Part shown: piece by piece, positions 25,993-35,535 of the stretch
Position numbering within the stretch: the first letter of the stretch is position 1
Layout of the letters: every line of letters begins with the position of its first letter
Source of the DNA: Brevundimonas sp.
GTDB taxonomy: Bacteria > Pseudomonadota > Alphaproteobacteria > Caulobacterales > Caulobacteraceae
Assembly: GCF_016742135.1 (NCBI RefSeq)
Contig: NZ_JACVCG010000004.1
Span: 306,579-370,578 of the forward strand
DNA: 64,000 bases
Reading direction: 5' to 3'
Position numbers and translations under genes: made by a program
Notes under the pieces: model-generated
What the model saw: the letters and a program-made list of their open reading frames with translations, nothing else
Told to the model about the DNA's origin: nothing
The model's database searches: none

Positions 25993-27603
25993 TTAAGGAC
26001 CGACGTCATTGGCGTCTACGCGGCCGTCCTGGACAGGGCGCGGCAGGGAGACGGCGATGCCCAGCGCATCGGCCAGTTTCTCATCGCGCTTGTACACGTC
26101 CTCGCGGAAGGCCACGCGGCCCTGACCGTCGACGAAGGCCGTCCAGTACAAGAGGCGCACGCCAATCTCGCGACCCGTGGTGACGCGGGTGGTGCGGCGA
26201 TTGGCCTGGGCGGTGTCGAATTGTTCCAGCTTCTCGGGATCGGGTGACAGCAGCAGACGCGCGAACTCGACCGCGTCCTGAACCCGGACGCAGCCGTGAC
26301 TGCGGTGTCGATAGGCCAGGTTGAAGGCGCTCTTGGACGGAGTGTCGTGCAGGAAGATGGCGTAGCTGTCGCGCAGCTCGAACTTCACATAGCCAAGCGC
26401 CGACTTCGGCCCCGCGCGCTGGATGACCGTGCCATTCGAGATGTACATGTCGTTGGCGGCCAGATAGCCCGGACCGCGTGGCAGGATCTCGTTGCGGGCA
26501 ATGCCGGCCGGGACATACCAGGGCGGATTGGCCACGACGGAAGCGAAGGGCTTTTCAAGGCTGGGGGTCTGGTTGGCGGGGGTGCCCACCACGACGCGGT
26601 TGGAATGAACCGGCCGACCGTCCTTCCAGTAGACCATGATGGCGGCGGCGGTGTTGACCTCGATCCGCTCGGGATCGACGTCGCGGGCCAGCCAGCGGCG
26701 GCGCTCGAGGTTGAGCGCGATCTGGCGCGCGCGATCCTCGGCCGAGGCCGACAGGGATTGCTGGGTGCCGGATCCGATGCGGGCGTCAACCGCCAGGCCA
26801 TGACGGCCCTGGAAGCTGCGGACCGCCTCCTGAAGCTCGGGGCCATAGAAATTGTCAGCCATGGCCAGCAGACGCATGCCCTCGGCCTCATTGAGGTCCC
26901 CCTCGGCGATCAGCCGCTGGATCAGTTGCGGGATGCGGCGATCAACGCTCCCCGGCTCAATGTTGGCGCCCACGCGGAAGGTCGGCCAGCCGCCATTCTC
27001 CCGGATCATACGCCGATAGCGGACATAGCCGGCCGACAGATTGTTGTAGCCGATGTCGGTCGGTGCCAGCCCCTCGTACCATTCGACCACGCCCTCGGAG
27101 GCCAGGGCCCGATAGAGGCCGAGGGGCAGGTCGACGCGGTTCTTGCGCATCTCCCACAGGTCCTCGACCGTCTCAGGGCGGATGCGGCCTTCGCTGAGCA
27201 CACGGGCATAACGCAGGGCGGCGGCCGTGGTGCGCATCTCGGCCATGCTGCGGTCAGCGGCCAGGTCCTCGAAATTGAAGAAGTCGTACTGGGCGAGGCC
27301 GTGGCGTTCGGCCCTTGAGGCGGCGTTACGCAGGCTGTCGATGCGTTGCGCGGTCCAGACCGGAGTCCAGCCGTTCATCTCATAGAAGGCACGAACGTCG
27401 GGTTGTTCCGTGCGGGGCAGACGGGCCAGTTGGTCGTTGAAACTGTTGTAGAAGGCCACGGCGGTGGGGTCGCGGGTCGGCGGAACACCCTGGGGCCGAC
27501 CCATCGGTGGATCCTGTCGCGCGTTCTGTGCCTGCGCGGCCTGGGCCGCACCCATGATGGCGGCGGTGGCTGCACCCAGACCGAGTTGTCGACGCGTGAT
27601 CAT
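25993..27603 (-). CDS. L,D-transpeptidase (YcbB-like) with Tat-type leader
   Basis: Periplasmic peptidoglycan cross-linking enzyme, 536 residues. The leader has TRRQLGLG followed by a hydrophobic stretch ending AQAAQAQ, which fits twin-arginine export. A scaffold region, a peptidoglycan-binding domain (about 250-310) and the YkuD catalytic domain with HRSHGCVRV (nucleophilic Cys) near residue 437 follow in the order seen in YcbB/LdtD. I chose ATG 27603, which begins the leader; an upstream in-frame start at 27669 would mask it. Confidence 0.9.
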   Translation of the reverse strand: MITRRQLGLGAATAAIMGAAQAAQAQNARQDPPMGRPQGVPPTRDPTAVAFYNSFNDQLARLPRTEQPDVRAFYEMNGWTPVWTAQRIDSLRNAASRAERHGLAQYDFFNFEDLAADRSMAEMRTTAAALRYARVLSEGRIRPETVEDLWEMRKNRVDLPLGLYRALASEGVVEWYEGLAPTDIGYNNLSAGYVRYRRMIRENGGWPTFRVGANIEPGSVDRRIPQLIQRLIAEGDLNEAEGMRLLAMADNFYGPELQEAVRSFQGRHGLAVDARIGSGTQQSLSASAEDRARQIALNLERRRWLARDVDPERIEVNTAAAIMVYWKDGRPVHSNRVVVGTPANQTPSLEKPFASVVANPPWYVPAGIARNEILPRGPGYLAANDMYISNGTVIQRAGPKSALGYVKFELRDSYAIFLHDTPSKSAFNLAYRHRSHGCVRVQDAVEFARLLLSPDPEKLEQFDTAQANRRTTRVTTGREIGVRLLYWTAFVDGQGRVAFREDVYKRDEKLADALGIAVSLPRPVQDGRVDANDVGP

Positions 27604-27688
27604 GATCCGTTTGCCGTCCAGCTTGTCGCGACGCCCGAAATGGCCCCGCTGTTCTATAATCGACCGCAACTTATCGGCGTTCCAGACA

Positions 27689-27720
27689 AACAGAAAGCGC
27701 CGCCCCCGAGGGACGGCGCT
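27689..27720 (-). terminator. Rho-independent terminator of rpmE
   Basis: Arms AGCGCCG and CGGCGCT (27696-27702 and 27714-27720), with further internal pairing, are followed on the minus strand by TTTCTGTTTG, 43 bases after the rpmE stop. Confidence 0.7.
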
Positions 27721-27762
27721 CTGTGGCTTCCGGGACGCACCCGCGGGGGCGCGGGGGCCGGC

Positions 27763-27987
27763 TTACTTCTTAATGAAGCCGCCGAACTTCGAATTGAAGC
27801 GCGACACGCGACCGGCACGGTCCATCAGGTGCTGGTTGCCACCGGTCCAGGCCGGATGCGTCAGCGGATCGATATCCAGGTTCAGGGTCGCGCCTTCCTT
27901 CTGGTAGGTCGAGCGCGTCTGATAGGTGGTGCCGTCCGTCATCACCACGGTGATGAAGTGGTAGTCGGGGTGGGTGTCCGCTTTCAT
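27763..27987 (-). CDS. rpmE: 50S ribosomal protein L31
   Basis: Ribosomal protein L31, 74 residues, with [10 protein letters not shown] at the start and [10 protein letters not shown] and [12 protein letters not shown] near the end. The CxxC zinc motif of some L31 proteins is absent, as is usual in alphaproteobacteria. It is divergent from the ABC exporter gene; 133 bases separate the starts. Confidence 0.95.
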   Translation of the reverse strand: MKADTHPDYHFITVVMTDGTTYQTRSTYQKEGATLNLDIDPLTHPAWTGGNQHLMDRAGRVSRFNSKFGGFIKK

Positions 27988-28120
27988 CGCGTTGGTCCGG
28001 TCTGTTCGGGCGCGGTGACGATGCCGACCGTCGGTGCGCAAAATGGAAACCCGCCAGAGGCCCGGCGGGAGAGGGGCGGCGTTTACACCGGGTAGCGTTC
28101 CGGGGCAAGAGGCGCGGGCC

Positions 28121-29983
28121 ATGACCGAAACACCCTCGCTTTCCCGTTCTCCGGCTGATCTCGATGCCGATGCCCCGGGTCGTCCCGGTGCCGGGGCGCA
28201 GCTGAGCGAGCGGCTGAGCGAGGCAGGCGAACGCCGTGCCCGCCAGAAGGACATCCGCCCGCTGATGCGGCTGTGGCCCTTTGCCGTTCAGCACCGGGCA
28301 CACGTGGCCTTGTCCGTGTTCTGGTTGCTGATGTCGACCGGGGCCTCGCTGGGACTGACGGTGACCTCGCGCGGGGCCATCGACAATGGTTTCGAGTCTG
28401 GCGGCGCGCAGCTGAACTTCTGGTTCCTGCTGCTGGGTCTGAACGCCCTGTTTCTCGGGGTGGCCTCGGCGGTGCGTTATTATTTCGTGACACGGACCGG
28501 CGAGCGGATCATTGCTGACCTGCGCATGGCCCTGTTCGGGCGGGTCCTGACGCTGGACCCGGCGTTTTTCGTCCGGATGCGGACCGGCGAGGTGCTGTCG
28601 CGCATCACCACAGACATCCAGCTGATCGACACCCTGATGACGACTTCGATCAGCTTTGCCTTGCGCAACCTGCTGACGATGATCGGCGGGATGATCCTGT
28701 TGTTCGTGGTCAGCCCCAAGCTGATGGGGCTGGTGCTGCTGGTGCTGCCGCTCCTGATCGTGCCGCTGTTCCTGTTCGGGCGTGTGGTGCGAAAACTGAC
28801 CGTAGATTCCCAGGACCGGTTCGCCGAGGCGGTCGGGTTCGCGGGCGAAAGCGTCGATGCCATCGAGACGGTGCAGGCCTTTGGACGCGAGGCCTCGGCC
28901 ATCAGCCGGTTCGGGGCGGCGGTCGAGGCGGCATTCGGCGTGTCGCTGAAGCGCATCCGGGCGCGGGCCTGGATGACCGCCATGATCATCACCCTGATGT
29001 TCGGCGGGGTGACGCTGGTGCTGTGGCTGGGCGCACAGGATGTGATCGCGGGACGGATGACGCCGGGGGCTTTGCTGCAGTTCGTGCTGCTGTCGGTGTT
29101 TGTGGCTGGTGCCGTGGGCGCTCTCGGCGAAAGCTGGGGCGATGTGCAGAAGGCCGCCGGGGCCATGCAGCGGATCGACGAACTGATGCGGGCCCAGCCC
29201 GGCATCCGCCCGCCCGCCGCACCGAAGGCCTTGCCCGAGCCGCCCGTCGGCGAGGTCGAGATGCGCGATGTCAACTTCGCCTATCCGGGACGACCGGACC
29301 TGCCGGCGCTGCGGGACTTCACCCTGTCGGTGCAGCCGGGTGAGACCGTGGCCCTGGTCGGGCCGTCGGGGGCTGGCAAGTCGACGGTCTTTCGCTTGCT
29401 GCTGCGCTTCTACGATCCGCAGTCGGGACAGGTGCGGGTCGACGGAGTCGAGGCCTCGACCGTCGATCCCGTGGCCCTGCGCTCACGCTTTGCCTGGGTG
29501 TCACAGGAGGCACCCCTGTTCTCGGGATCGGCCATTGAGAACATCCGCTTTGGCCGCGAGGACGCCGGGCTTGATGAGGTTCGCGAGGTGGCCGAGCGCG
29601 CCCAGGCGCTGACCTTCGTCGAGGCCCTGCCGGATGGGTTCGACACGCCCCTCGGCGAGCGGGCCCGCAGCCTGTCGGGCGGACAGCGGCAGCGGCTGGC
29701 CATCGCCCGCGCCCTGATCCGTCAGGCGCCGATCCTGTTGCTGGATGAGGCCACGAGCGCGCTGGATGCCGAGAATGAGCGTCTGGTGCAGGTTGCGCTG
29801 GACGAGGCGATGCAGTCGCGCACCACCCTGGTCATCGCCCACCGGCTGGCCACCGTGCTGCGGGCCGACCGGATCGTCGTCATGGACGAAGGGCGCGTGG
29901 TCGAGGTCGGCACCCATGCCGAACTGGTCGCGCGGAATGGCCTGTACGCCCGTCTGGCCCGACTGCAGTTCCGGGCGGACTGA
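28121..29983 (+). CDS. ABC exporter, fused membrane and ATPase domains (MsbA/lipid or drug type)
   Basis: Half-size ABCB-type exporter, 620 residues. A six-helix membrane domain (about 50-350) is followed by an ATPase with Walker A (GPSGAGKST) near 412, signature LSGGQRQR near 518, Walker B ([12 protein letters not shown]) near 538 and the switch His (IAHRLATV). It would act as a homodimer in the inner membrane; the substrate is unknown. ATG 28121 begins the conserved product; the in-frame sequence from 28034 has no match to the family. Confidence 0.9.
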   Translation: MTETPSLSRSPADLDADAPGRPGAGAQLSERLSEAGERRARQKDIRPLMRLWPFAVQHRAHVALSVFWLLMSTGASLGLTVTSRGAIDNGFESGGAQLNFWFLLLGLNALFLGVASAVRYYFVTRTGERIIADLRMALFGRVLTLDPAFFVRMRTGEVLSRITTDIQLIDTLMTTSISFALRNLLTMIGGMILLFVVSPKLMGLVLLVLPLLIVPLFLFGRVVRKLTVDSQDRFAEAVGFAGESVDAIETVQAFGREASAISRFGAAVEAAFGVSLKRIRARAWMTAMIITLMFGGVTLVLWLGAQDVIAGRMTPGALLQFVLLSVFVAGAVGALGESWGDVQKAAGAMQRIDELMRAQPGIRPPAAPKALPEPPVGEVEMRDVNFAYPGRPDLPALRDFTLSVQPGETVALVGPSGAGKSTVFRLLLRFYDPQSGQVRVDGVEASTVDPVALRSRFAWVSQEAPLFSGSAIENIRFGREDAGLDEVREVAERAQALTFVEALPDGFDTPLGERARSLSGGQRQRLAIARALIRQAPILLLDEATSALDAENERLVQVALDEAMQSRTTLVIAHRLATVLRADRIVVMDEGRVVEVGTHAELVARNGLYARLARLQFRAD

Positions 29984-29989
29984 GGCTGA

Positions 29990-30796
29990 TCAGGTCGCGC
30001 GCAGGATGGCGGCGATCTGGGGATGCAGGTCGGGGTTGGCGACCAGGATCTGCTGGCCGTCGTGGACATTGCCGGTGCCGTCGATGGTCGTGGCGATGCC
30101 GCCGGCCTCGGTCACGAACAGCAGGCCCGCGGCCACGTCCCAAGGCTTGAGGTTCCGCTCCCAGAAGGCGTCGTAGCGGCCGGCGGCCACCCAGGCGAGG
30201 TCAAGGGCGGCCGAACCCAGACGCCGGATGCCCGCGACCCGCTGGCCCATGGCGTGGATGTCCTTGATCGCCTGGCCGTGGCCCGTCTTGCCCATGAAGG
30301 GCAGGCCCGTGCCGATCAGGCACTGGCTGAGGTCCTTGCGGCCGGTCACGCGGATGCGGCTGTCGTTCAGATAGGCGCCCTTGCCCTTTTCGGCCCAGAA
30401 CAGCTCGTTCATCACCGGATTGAAGGTGACGCCCGCCACGATCTCGGCCGAGCCGTCAGGCGCCCGCCGCTCCAGCGCCACGGTGATGGCAAAGTGGGGC
30501 ATGGCGTGCATGAAGTTGGTAGTGCCGTCGATCGGATCGACGATCCAGGTGTGCGACTTGTCCGTGCCCTCGATCAGGCCGCGTTCCTCGCCGAGGAAGC
30601 CATAGCCCGGGCGCGCCTTGGTCAGCAGTTCGAACAGAGTCTGCTCGGCCTTGATGTCGGCGGCGGTGACGAAGTCGGCGGGGCCCTTCTTCGAGACCTG
30701 GAGCTGGGCGACCTCGCCGAAGTCGCGCAGCATCGGCCGGGCGGTCTTCCTGACCGCGTCGATCATGGTTTGCAGAAGGGCAGAGGCGAGGGCCAT
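29990..30796 (-). CDS. Inositol-monophosphatase-family phosphatase
   Basis: Li-sensitive, Mg-dependent phosphatase fold, 268 residues. Metal-site motifs are complete: GEE near 70, DPIDGTTNF near 87-95 and WDVAAGLLFVTEAGG near 211. It may act on inositol phosphate, PAP or fructose-1,6-bisphosphate. The SuhB-like sequence favours inositol-1-monophosphatase, but this is not certain. GGAG lies 9 bases before ATG 30796. The stop is 7 bases from the stop of the exporter gene. Confidence 0.9.
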   Translation of the reverse strand: MALASALLQTMIDAVRKTARPMLRDFGEVAQLQVSKKGPADFVTAADIKAEQTLFELLTKARPGYGFLGEERGLIEGTDKSHTWIVDPIDGTTNFMHAMPHFAITVALERRAPDGSAEIVAGVTFNPVMNELFWAEKGKGAYLNDSRIRVTGRKDLSQCLIGTGLPFMGKTGHGQAIKDIHAMGQRVAGIRRLGSAALDLAWVAAGRYDAFWERNLKPWDVAAGLLFVTEAGGIATTIDGTGNVHDGQQILVANPDLHPQIAAILRAT

Positions 30797-30888
30797 GGGG
30801 AATCTCCTGGTCCGCAAGTCCTGAAAGGCATCGGCCCGGACAGGCGGAGAAGTTCAAGAAAGAGAACGGCCCGGCTGGACCGCCCGGA

Positions 30889-31455
30889 TCAGTCCGCGCG
30901 GCGGACGTATTCGCCGGTGCTGGTATCGACCACGATCTTTTCGCCCGCCGACATATAGGGCGGGATCATGATGCGCACGCCGTTGTTGGCGATGGCCGGC
31001 TTGTAGGAGGACGAGGCGGTCTGGCCCTTCACGGTCGGCTCGGTCTCGACGACCTCGAGCACGACCTGCTCCGGCAGTTCGAGACCGATCGGACGGCCCT
31101 CGTGGCTCTCGATCACCACCTTCATGCCTTCCTGCAGATAGGGGATGCGGTCTTCGCCAACCCAGTCCTTCTGCAGTTCGATCTGCTCGTAGTTTTCGTC
31201 GTCCATGAAGACCAGCGAGTCACCGTTGTCGAACAGATAGGAATAGTCCCGCTGTTCCAGGGTCACGCGCTCGACCTTGTCTTCCGACCGGAAGCGCTCG
31301 TTCAGCTTGTTGCCGGTCTCAAGGTTCTTGGCCTCGACGTTGGCGAAGGCGCCGCCCTTGCCCGGCTTGACGTGGCTGGCCTTGGTGACGACCCACAGGC
31401 CGCCGTTGTGCTGCAGGACCATGCCGGGCTTGATGGTGTTGCCGTTGATTTTCAT
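30889..31455 (-). CDS. efp: Translation elongation factor P
   Basis: Relieves ribosome stalling at polyproline stretches. The length, 188 residues, is exactly the family norm, with three beta-barrel domains. The loop [13 protein letters not shown] carries the Lys near residue 34 that is modified in many bacteria. The C-terminal [19 protein letters not shown] is conserved. No epmA/epmB-like modification gene is nearby. The product starts MKINGNT at ATG 31455. Confidence 0.96.
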   Translation of the reverse strand: MKINGNTIKPGMVLQHNGGLWVVTKASHVKPGKGGAFANVEAKNLETGNKLNERFRSEDKVERVTLEQRDYSYLFDNGDSLVFMDDENYEQIELQKDWVGEDRIPYLQEGMKVVIESHEGRPIGLELPEQVVLEVVETEPTVKGQTASSSYKPAIANNGVRIMIPPYMSAGEKIVVDTSTGEYVRRAD

Positions 31456-31556
31456 AGGATCACAGGGGGATGGAGTCTGGAGGCGCAAGCGCGCACGAAA
31501 TTCGGACGCGACCCCTACAGGCGCGGCGGTCAAAGGGCAAGCACCGTGCAGCGGGC

Positions 31557-32060
31557 TCAGTCCGGCTCGACCCGGTTTGCCAGCCTGACGCCCGAACCGA
31601 GCGGGGAGGCCAGCTTTCCGGCGCGGTTGTCCATCTTTCGGGCTTCGTGAGCGAAGGCGGCGGCCATGCCGGCGGATGACATGGCCGCTGCGATCTGTAG
31701 CCCGCGGCTGGCGGGGCGCAGGGCGATCCAGACCGCGTTCAGCGCCTGAGCGGCCGCCCACAGGCCGAGAGCGCGGGTGCGTTCGGGGCGGTTCGGTGCA
31801 TTCCAGACCCGCAGCGCCGACAGGGTGGTGGCCGAAAACATGGCGGGCAGGATCAGGCCCAGCGAGCCGCGAGGACGTTCGGTGATCGGTTGTTCCTTGC
31901 CTCCACGAGCCTGAGGTCGCACCGATGCCTGGGCCAACGCCGACGCCGCCACCGCAAAGCCGAGGGTCACCCCCAGGCCCAGCAGAATGTGACCGCCGCC
32001 GCGGTCGCGGGCATTGATCAGATCGCTTGCATTGTCACGTACGTCGTCGAGATCGAACAT
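31557..32060 (-). CDS. Hypothetical membrane protein
   Basis: Not recognised. The 167-residue product has a hydrophilic N-terminus and about four hydrophobic segments (near 25-44, 68-84, 97-113 and 119-138). The stretch [20 protein letters not shown] loosely resembles the fourth-helix region of TspO proteins, but the rest does not convince me. GGAGG lies 8 bases before ATG 32060. It follows bfr in the same direction with a 54-base gap. Confidence 0.6.
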   Translation of the reverse strand: MFDLDDVRDNASDLINARDRGGGHILLGLGVTLGFAVAASALAQASVRPQARGGKEQPITERPRGSLGLILPAMFSATTLSALRVWNAPNRPERTRALGLWAAAQALNAVWIALRPASRGLQIAAAMSSAGMAAAFAHEARKMDNRAGKLASPLGSGVRLANRVEPD

Positions 32061-32114
32061 TCACTTTCCTCCAACCTGGGGAAGGAATGGTCCGGGCCTG
32101 TGTCTGTTCCCGAG

Positions 32115-32615
32115 TCAGTTGCCGGTGGCGCCCGCGTCTGTGACGATCTCTTTCATCGCCGATTGCAGATAATTCTGGGCACCCATCAGCTCGATCAGCT
32201 TGTGCTGGTTCTCGAGGAAGTCGATGTGCTCCTCGGTGTCGGCCAGGATGCGCATCAGCAGGTCCCGGCTGACGTAGTCCCGGGCTTCCTCGCACTGGGT
32301 CACGGCGGCCGAGGTGGCCTTGCGGCTGTCGAGTTCAAGCTGCAGATCCGCGCCGAGGCACTCGATCGGATCCTCGCCCACCTTGAGCTTGTGCAGATCC
32401 TGAAGGTTCGGCAGGCCGTCGAGGAAAAGGATGCGTTTGATGAGCATGTCGGCATGCTTCATCTCGCCGATCGATTCCTCGTAGATCACGTTCCCGAGGT
32501 GCGACAGGCCCCAGCTTTCAAACATGCGGGCGTGCAGGAAATACTGGTTCACGGCCGTCAGTTCGTTGGTCAGTACCGCGTTGAGAGTGCGGATGATCGC
32601 CGGATCGCCCTTCAT
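32115..32615 (-). CDS. bfr: Bacterioferritin
   Basis: Iron-storage 24-mer subunit, 166 residues. The haem-ligand Met52 (EMKHADM) is present. Ferroxidase ligands Glu18, Glu51, His54, Glu94 and His130 are in place by position count, but residue 127, normally Glu, is Thr (ADTEEH). The bacterioferritin-associated ferredoxin gene lies upstream in the same direction, fitting a store-and-release pair. Confidence 0.94.
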   Translation of the reverse strand: MKGDPAIIRTLNAVLTNELTAVNQYFLHARMFESWGLSHLGNVIYEESIGEMKHADMLIKRILFLDGLPNLQDLHKLKVGEDPIECLGADLQLELDSRKATSAAVTQCEEARDYVSRDLLMRILADTEEHIDFLENQHKLIELMGAQNYLQSAMKEIVTDAGATGN

Positions 32616-32710
32616 GGCCGGGGCCTTTCACGTTCAGGGCGGGGCCACGCGAGGGGATCGCCCGCCGTTAATGCAGGGCAGCAGTCTAGCACGCCTGGTG
32701 GCGGCCTTCA

Positions 32711-32727
32711 AAAATAATCTGCATTTT
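32711..32727. promoter_or_regulatory. AT-rich inverted repeat upstream of bfr
   Basis: AAAAT, 7 bases, ATTTT in an AT-rich island of this otherwise GC-rich window, 96 bases before the bfr start. It is a plausible site for an iron regulator such as Irr or Fur, but it does not match either consensus closely. Confidence 0.3.
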
Positions 32728-32774
32728 CAGTGAGATGAGAACGAGTTTGAGTGTCGCTCTCGACAGGCCAAGGA

Positions 32775-32960
32775 CTATTCGGCGGCCATGGCCCAGGAGT
32801 CCCGCGTTTCCTGGATCATCTGGCGCATTTCGCAGACGCATTTGGCGCACTGGGCGCTGCACTGGTGGTGGGCGAAGACGTCGCGAGGCCGGGCCGCGCC
32901 CGACTCGATAGCCCGGGCCACGTCACGCTGTCTCAAGCCGTTGCAGTTGCAGATGTACAC
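32775..32960 (-). CDS. Bacterioferritin-associated ferredoxin (BFD-like 2Fe-2S)
   Basis: Small [2Fe-2S] protein that reduces ferric iron in bacterioferritin for release. From GTG 32960 the product is 61 residues: YICNCNG, the helix RDVARAIESGA, then the second Cys pair within HQCSAQCAKCVCE. Extra Cys residues make the exact cluster ligands uncertain. A longer reading from ATG 33032 would add 24 residues, but the likely promoter (32994-33021) lies inside that extension and favours the GTG start. Confidence 0.82.
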   Translation of the reverse strand: MYICNCNGLRQRDVARAIESGAARPRDVFAHHQCSAQCAKCVCEMRQMIQETRDSWAMAAE

Positions 32961-32993
32961 GGGCGAACACGTCGGATCAGTTGAGAACGCCTC

Positions 32994-33021
32994 GCTATAG
33001 CACCGTTCTGGGCGACTGCAA
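32994..33021 (-). promoter_or_regulatory. Promoter of the BFD-like gene
   Basis: On the minus strand TTGCAG (33016-33021), 16 bases, then TATAGC (32994-32999). This is a good housekeeping-type spacing, about 28 bases before the chosen GTG start once the transcription start is allowed for. Confidence 0.5.
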
Positions 33022-33080
33022 ATCGTTCGCATGCAAGGGGCGGCGTTGACGAATGCGGCCGGGCGTCGCACTTGCCGGGC

Positions 33081-33725
33081 ATGAGCAACACCGTCGTTCC
33101 GCCTCGCCCCCCCTGCCGCCTTTACCTGATCACGCCGCCACAGATCGGCGACATCGAGGCTTTCGCCGTGACGCTGGGCGACGCTCTGGGGGCGGGAGAT
33201 GTGGCGGCGCTCCAGATCCGGTTGAAGGCGGTGTCCGACGCAGAGGTGCGCAGGGCCGTCGACGTGCTGGGCCCCGTGGCACGGGCGCATGGCGTGGCGG
33301 TCATTATGAACGACCGGGTGGACCTCGCGCGCGGCTGCGACGGCGTGCACCTGGGCCAGCGGGACGGATCGGTGGCCGAGGCGCGGCGTCTGCTGGGGCC
33401 CGACGCCATGATTGGCGTCACCTGTCATGACAGTCGCCATCTGGCGATGGAAGCGGCCGAGGCCGGCGCGGACTATGTAGCCTTCGGCACCTTCTTCCCT
33501 ACTACGACCAAGACGGTCGAGCACACCGCCAGCCCTGAAATCCTGACCATCTGGCAGGAGACCATGGAAATCCCCTGCGTGGCGATCGGTGGCATTGATG
33601 CCACCAATGCAGGGACTCTGGCCAAGGCGGGAGCTGACTTTGTCGCCGTCAGCGGCGCGGTATGGTCCCACCCCGCCGGGCCGGCAGAGGCGGTGCGCGG
33701 GCTCAATGCCGCCATCCAGGTCTAG
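33081..33725 (+). CDS. thiE: Thiamine-phosphate synthase
   Basis: Joins HMP-pyrophosphate and thiazole phosphate to thiamine phosphate. The TIM-barrel product has 214 residues, with [10 protein letters not shown] near 74, DGVHLGQRD near 88, IGVTCHDS near 113 and the phosphate loop GTFFPTTTK near 137. ATG 33081 chosen; a TTG at 33072 is alternative. No TPP riboswitch is visible in the 120 bases before it and no other thiamine gene is nearby. Confidence 0.93.
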   Translation: MSNTVVPPRPPCRLYLITPPQIGDIEAFAVTLGDALGAGDVAALQIRLKAVSDAEVRRAVDVLGPVARAHGVAVIMNDRVDLARGCDGVHLGQRDGSVAEARRLLGPDAMIGVTCHDSRHLAMEAAEAGADYVAFGTFFPTTTKTVEHTASPEILTIWQETMEIPCVAIGGIDATNAGTLAKAGADFVAVSGAVWSHPAGPAEAVRGLNAAIQV

Positions 33726-33777
33726 GCTTCAGGGGATATTAAAGGGCGGCGATTAAGCATCACGGGCTGTTTATGTG

Positions 33778-35481
33778 ATGTGGACCCGTCTAATGCCCGT
33801 CAGCCCCGCGCTGGATATCGCAAAGCCTGCGAAGCCTGTATCCGTCAGGGGCACCGTGCGTCCCGTGACGGAACGCGTCCACGAACCTGTGTTCGCCCAG
33901 CCTCTGGTGCCGATCCTGACCGCTGTGGGCGTGGCCCTGCTGATCGTTGTGGCGGTTACTTTCGCCCGCACCGCGGGACTGATCGCGGCGTTGTGGGGAG
34001 CCGGGGGCCTGGCCACGGTGGTCTGGCTCAGAACCTCGCGCGGGCCGATCTACGATCTGGCCTACGGGGGTCTGATCGTCCTCGGAATCCTGGCCGGGCA
34101 GTTCCTGGTCGGAAATCCGCCGTTGCTGTCGGTGATGTTCACCGTCGCCAATATGATGGAGATCGTCCTGGCGGTGACGCTGGCGCGGCGTTTCGCCCCG
34201 GGCCTGAACCTGAGCACGGTCGAAGGATGCGCCCGGTTCTTGCTGAGTGCGGCCGTGGTGGCGCCGATTCCGGCGGCCCTGTTCGCCTCCATGTGCCTCT
34301 ATGCGATGAACGGCGCAGATATCGCCGCCTCCTTCCAGACGTGGTGGTTCGGGCACGCGCTTGGGCTGGCTGTTTTCGGAACCTTTGGTCTGGCCCTGAC
34401 CCGCACGCACCTGCGCGTCCTGCGCCAGCCCTGGAAACTGGTCGAGGCCATATTGCTGCTGGGGCTTCTCGCCGGTGCGTCATGGGTGGTGTTCTGGCTT
34501 GCGACCGTGCCCATGAGCTTTGTGGTCATTCCCTTGCTCATTCTCGTCGCTGTTCGCCTTCGGGTTCTCGGAATCTCGGTGGCCTTGCTGATCGTGACCC
34601 TTTCCTCTGTCGGTGGAGCCATGCTGGGCTACGGCGCCTATGCGCAAACCCTGTCCGAGGTCGCCGACAGGGCCATGCTGGCGCAGGTGATGATTCTGTT
34701 GGGTTGCCTGCCCATCCTGCTGGTCGCGGCTCTGCTGGAAGAACGGGACCTGCTGGCGGATCGTGCCAGGGCCGGTCAGGTGCGCGCGGAACGCGCCTCT
34801 GCGGCCAAATCGCGTTTGCTGGCCAATGTGGCCCACGAGATCAAAAGCCCGGTAGGCGGGGTGATCGGTATCGGTGAGCTGTGGAAATCCGGCCAGATCG
34901 GCGCGGTGACCGACACCCAGCGGGAGATGGCCGACATGCTGGTCAAGACGGCCCGTCAGGTCGAGGCCCTGGCCCACGACCTGCTGGATGTGGCGCGCGC
35001 CGAGTCCGGTGCGATCAAGGTCGATCTGCGACCCACGGATGTGCACGGCGTCCTGGAAGATGTGGCCCGCGTGACGGCGCTTCGACCCGACGCCGCCGCT
35101 GTGCGGATCGAGCTGGAGTGCGCGGTCGACGGCATGGTGGTGCTCGCCGACTCGCAGCGCCTGACCCAGGTGATCAGCAACCTGGCCAGCAATGCCGTGA
35201 AATACGGCGGATCGGGCGGTGTGGTTATTCTGAAGGCCAGCCGCGTGACAGGCGGCGTGCGCATCGAGGTCATAGACCAGGGGCCCGGCCTGTCGCCCGA
35301 GAAACAGACGCAGCTGTTCGAGCCGTTCAACCGTCTGGGCCTTGAGCGGTCAGCGATTGAGGGTCATGGCATCGGCCTGGCTCTGGCCAAGCGGCTGGTG
35401 GAGTTGCAGCGGGGCGATATCGGTGTGGTTTCTGAACCAGGCCAGGGCGCGACCTTCTGGGTGGAGCTTCAGGCCGCCTGA
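33778..35481 (+). CDS. Orphan MASE1-type membrane histidine kinase
   Basis: Integral membrane sensor kinase, 567 residues. The N-terminal 300 residues hold about eight helices with a MASE1-like pattern (WWFGHALGLAVFGTF). A HisKA domain follows with the H-box NVAHEIKSPVGG near 353, then an HATPase with NLASNAVKYGG, DQGPGLS and GHGIGLALAKRL. No response regulator is adjacent, so the partner is unknown. Start uncertain: GTG 33775, ATG 33778 or ATG 33793. Confidence 0.85.
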   Translation: MWTRLMPVSPALDIAKPAKPVSVRGTVRPVTERVHEPVFAQPLVPILTAVGVALLIVVAVTFARTAGLIAALWGAGGLATVVWLRTSRGPIYDLAYGGLIVLGILAGQFLVGNPPLLSVMFTVANMMEIVLAVTLARRFAPGLNLSTVEGCARFLLSAAVVAPIPAALFASMCLYAMNGADIAASFQTWWFGHALGLAVFGTFGLALTRTHLRVLRQPWKLVEAILLLGLLAGASWVVFWLATVPMSFVVIPLLILVAVRLRVLGISVALLIVTLSSVGGAMLGYGAYAQTLSEVADRAMLAQVMILLGCLPILLVAALLEERDLLADRARAGQVRAERASAAKSRLLANVAHEIKSPVGGVIGIGELWKSGQIGAVTDTQREMADMLVKTARQVEALAHDLLDVARAESGAIKVDLRPTDVHGVLEDVARVTALRPDAAAVRIELECAVDGMVVLADSQRLTQVISNLASNAVKYGGSGGVVILKASRVTGGVRIEVIDQGPGLSPEKQTQLFEPFNRLGLERSAIEGHGIGLALAKRLVELQRGDIGVVSEPGQGATFWVELQAA

Positions 35482-35535
35482 TCCCCGCAGATGTGTAGAC
35501 TTGCGCCCGGCGTGCCGTCGGGAGATGGTCAACGC

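Noticed and set aside
33001-33080. TPP riboswitch upstream of thiE
   Set aside because: The conserved CUGAGA and ACCUGAUC-type core is not seen, and the leader is too short.
33033-33671. Open frame continuing upstream of the BFD-like gene opposite thiE
   Set aside because: It is antisense to thiE and the BFD-like domain is complete from the GTG at 32960.
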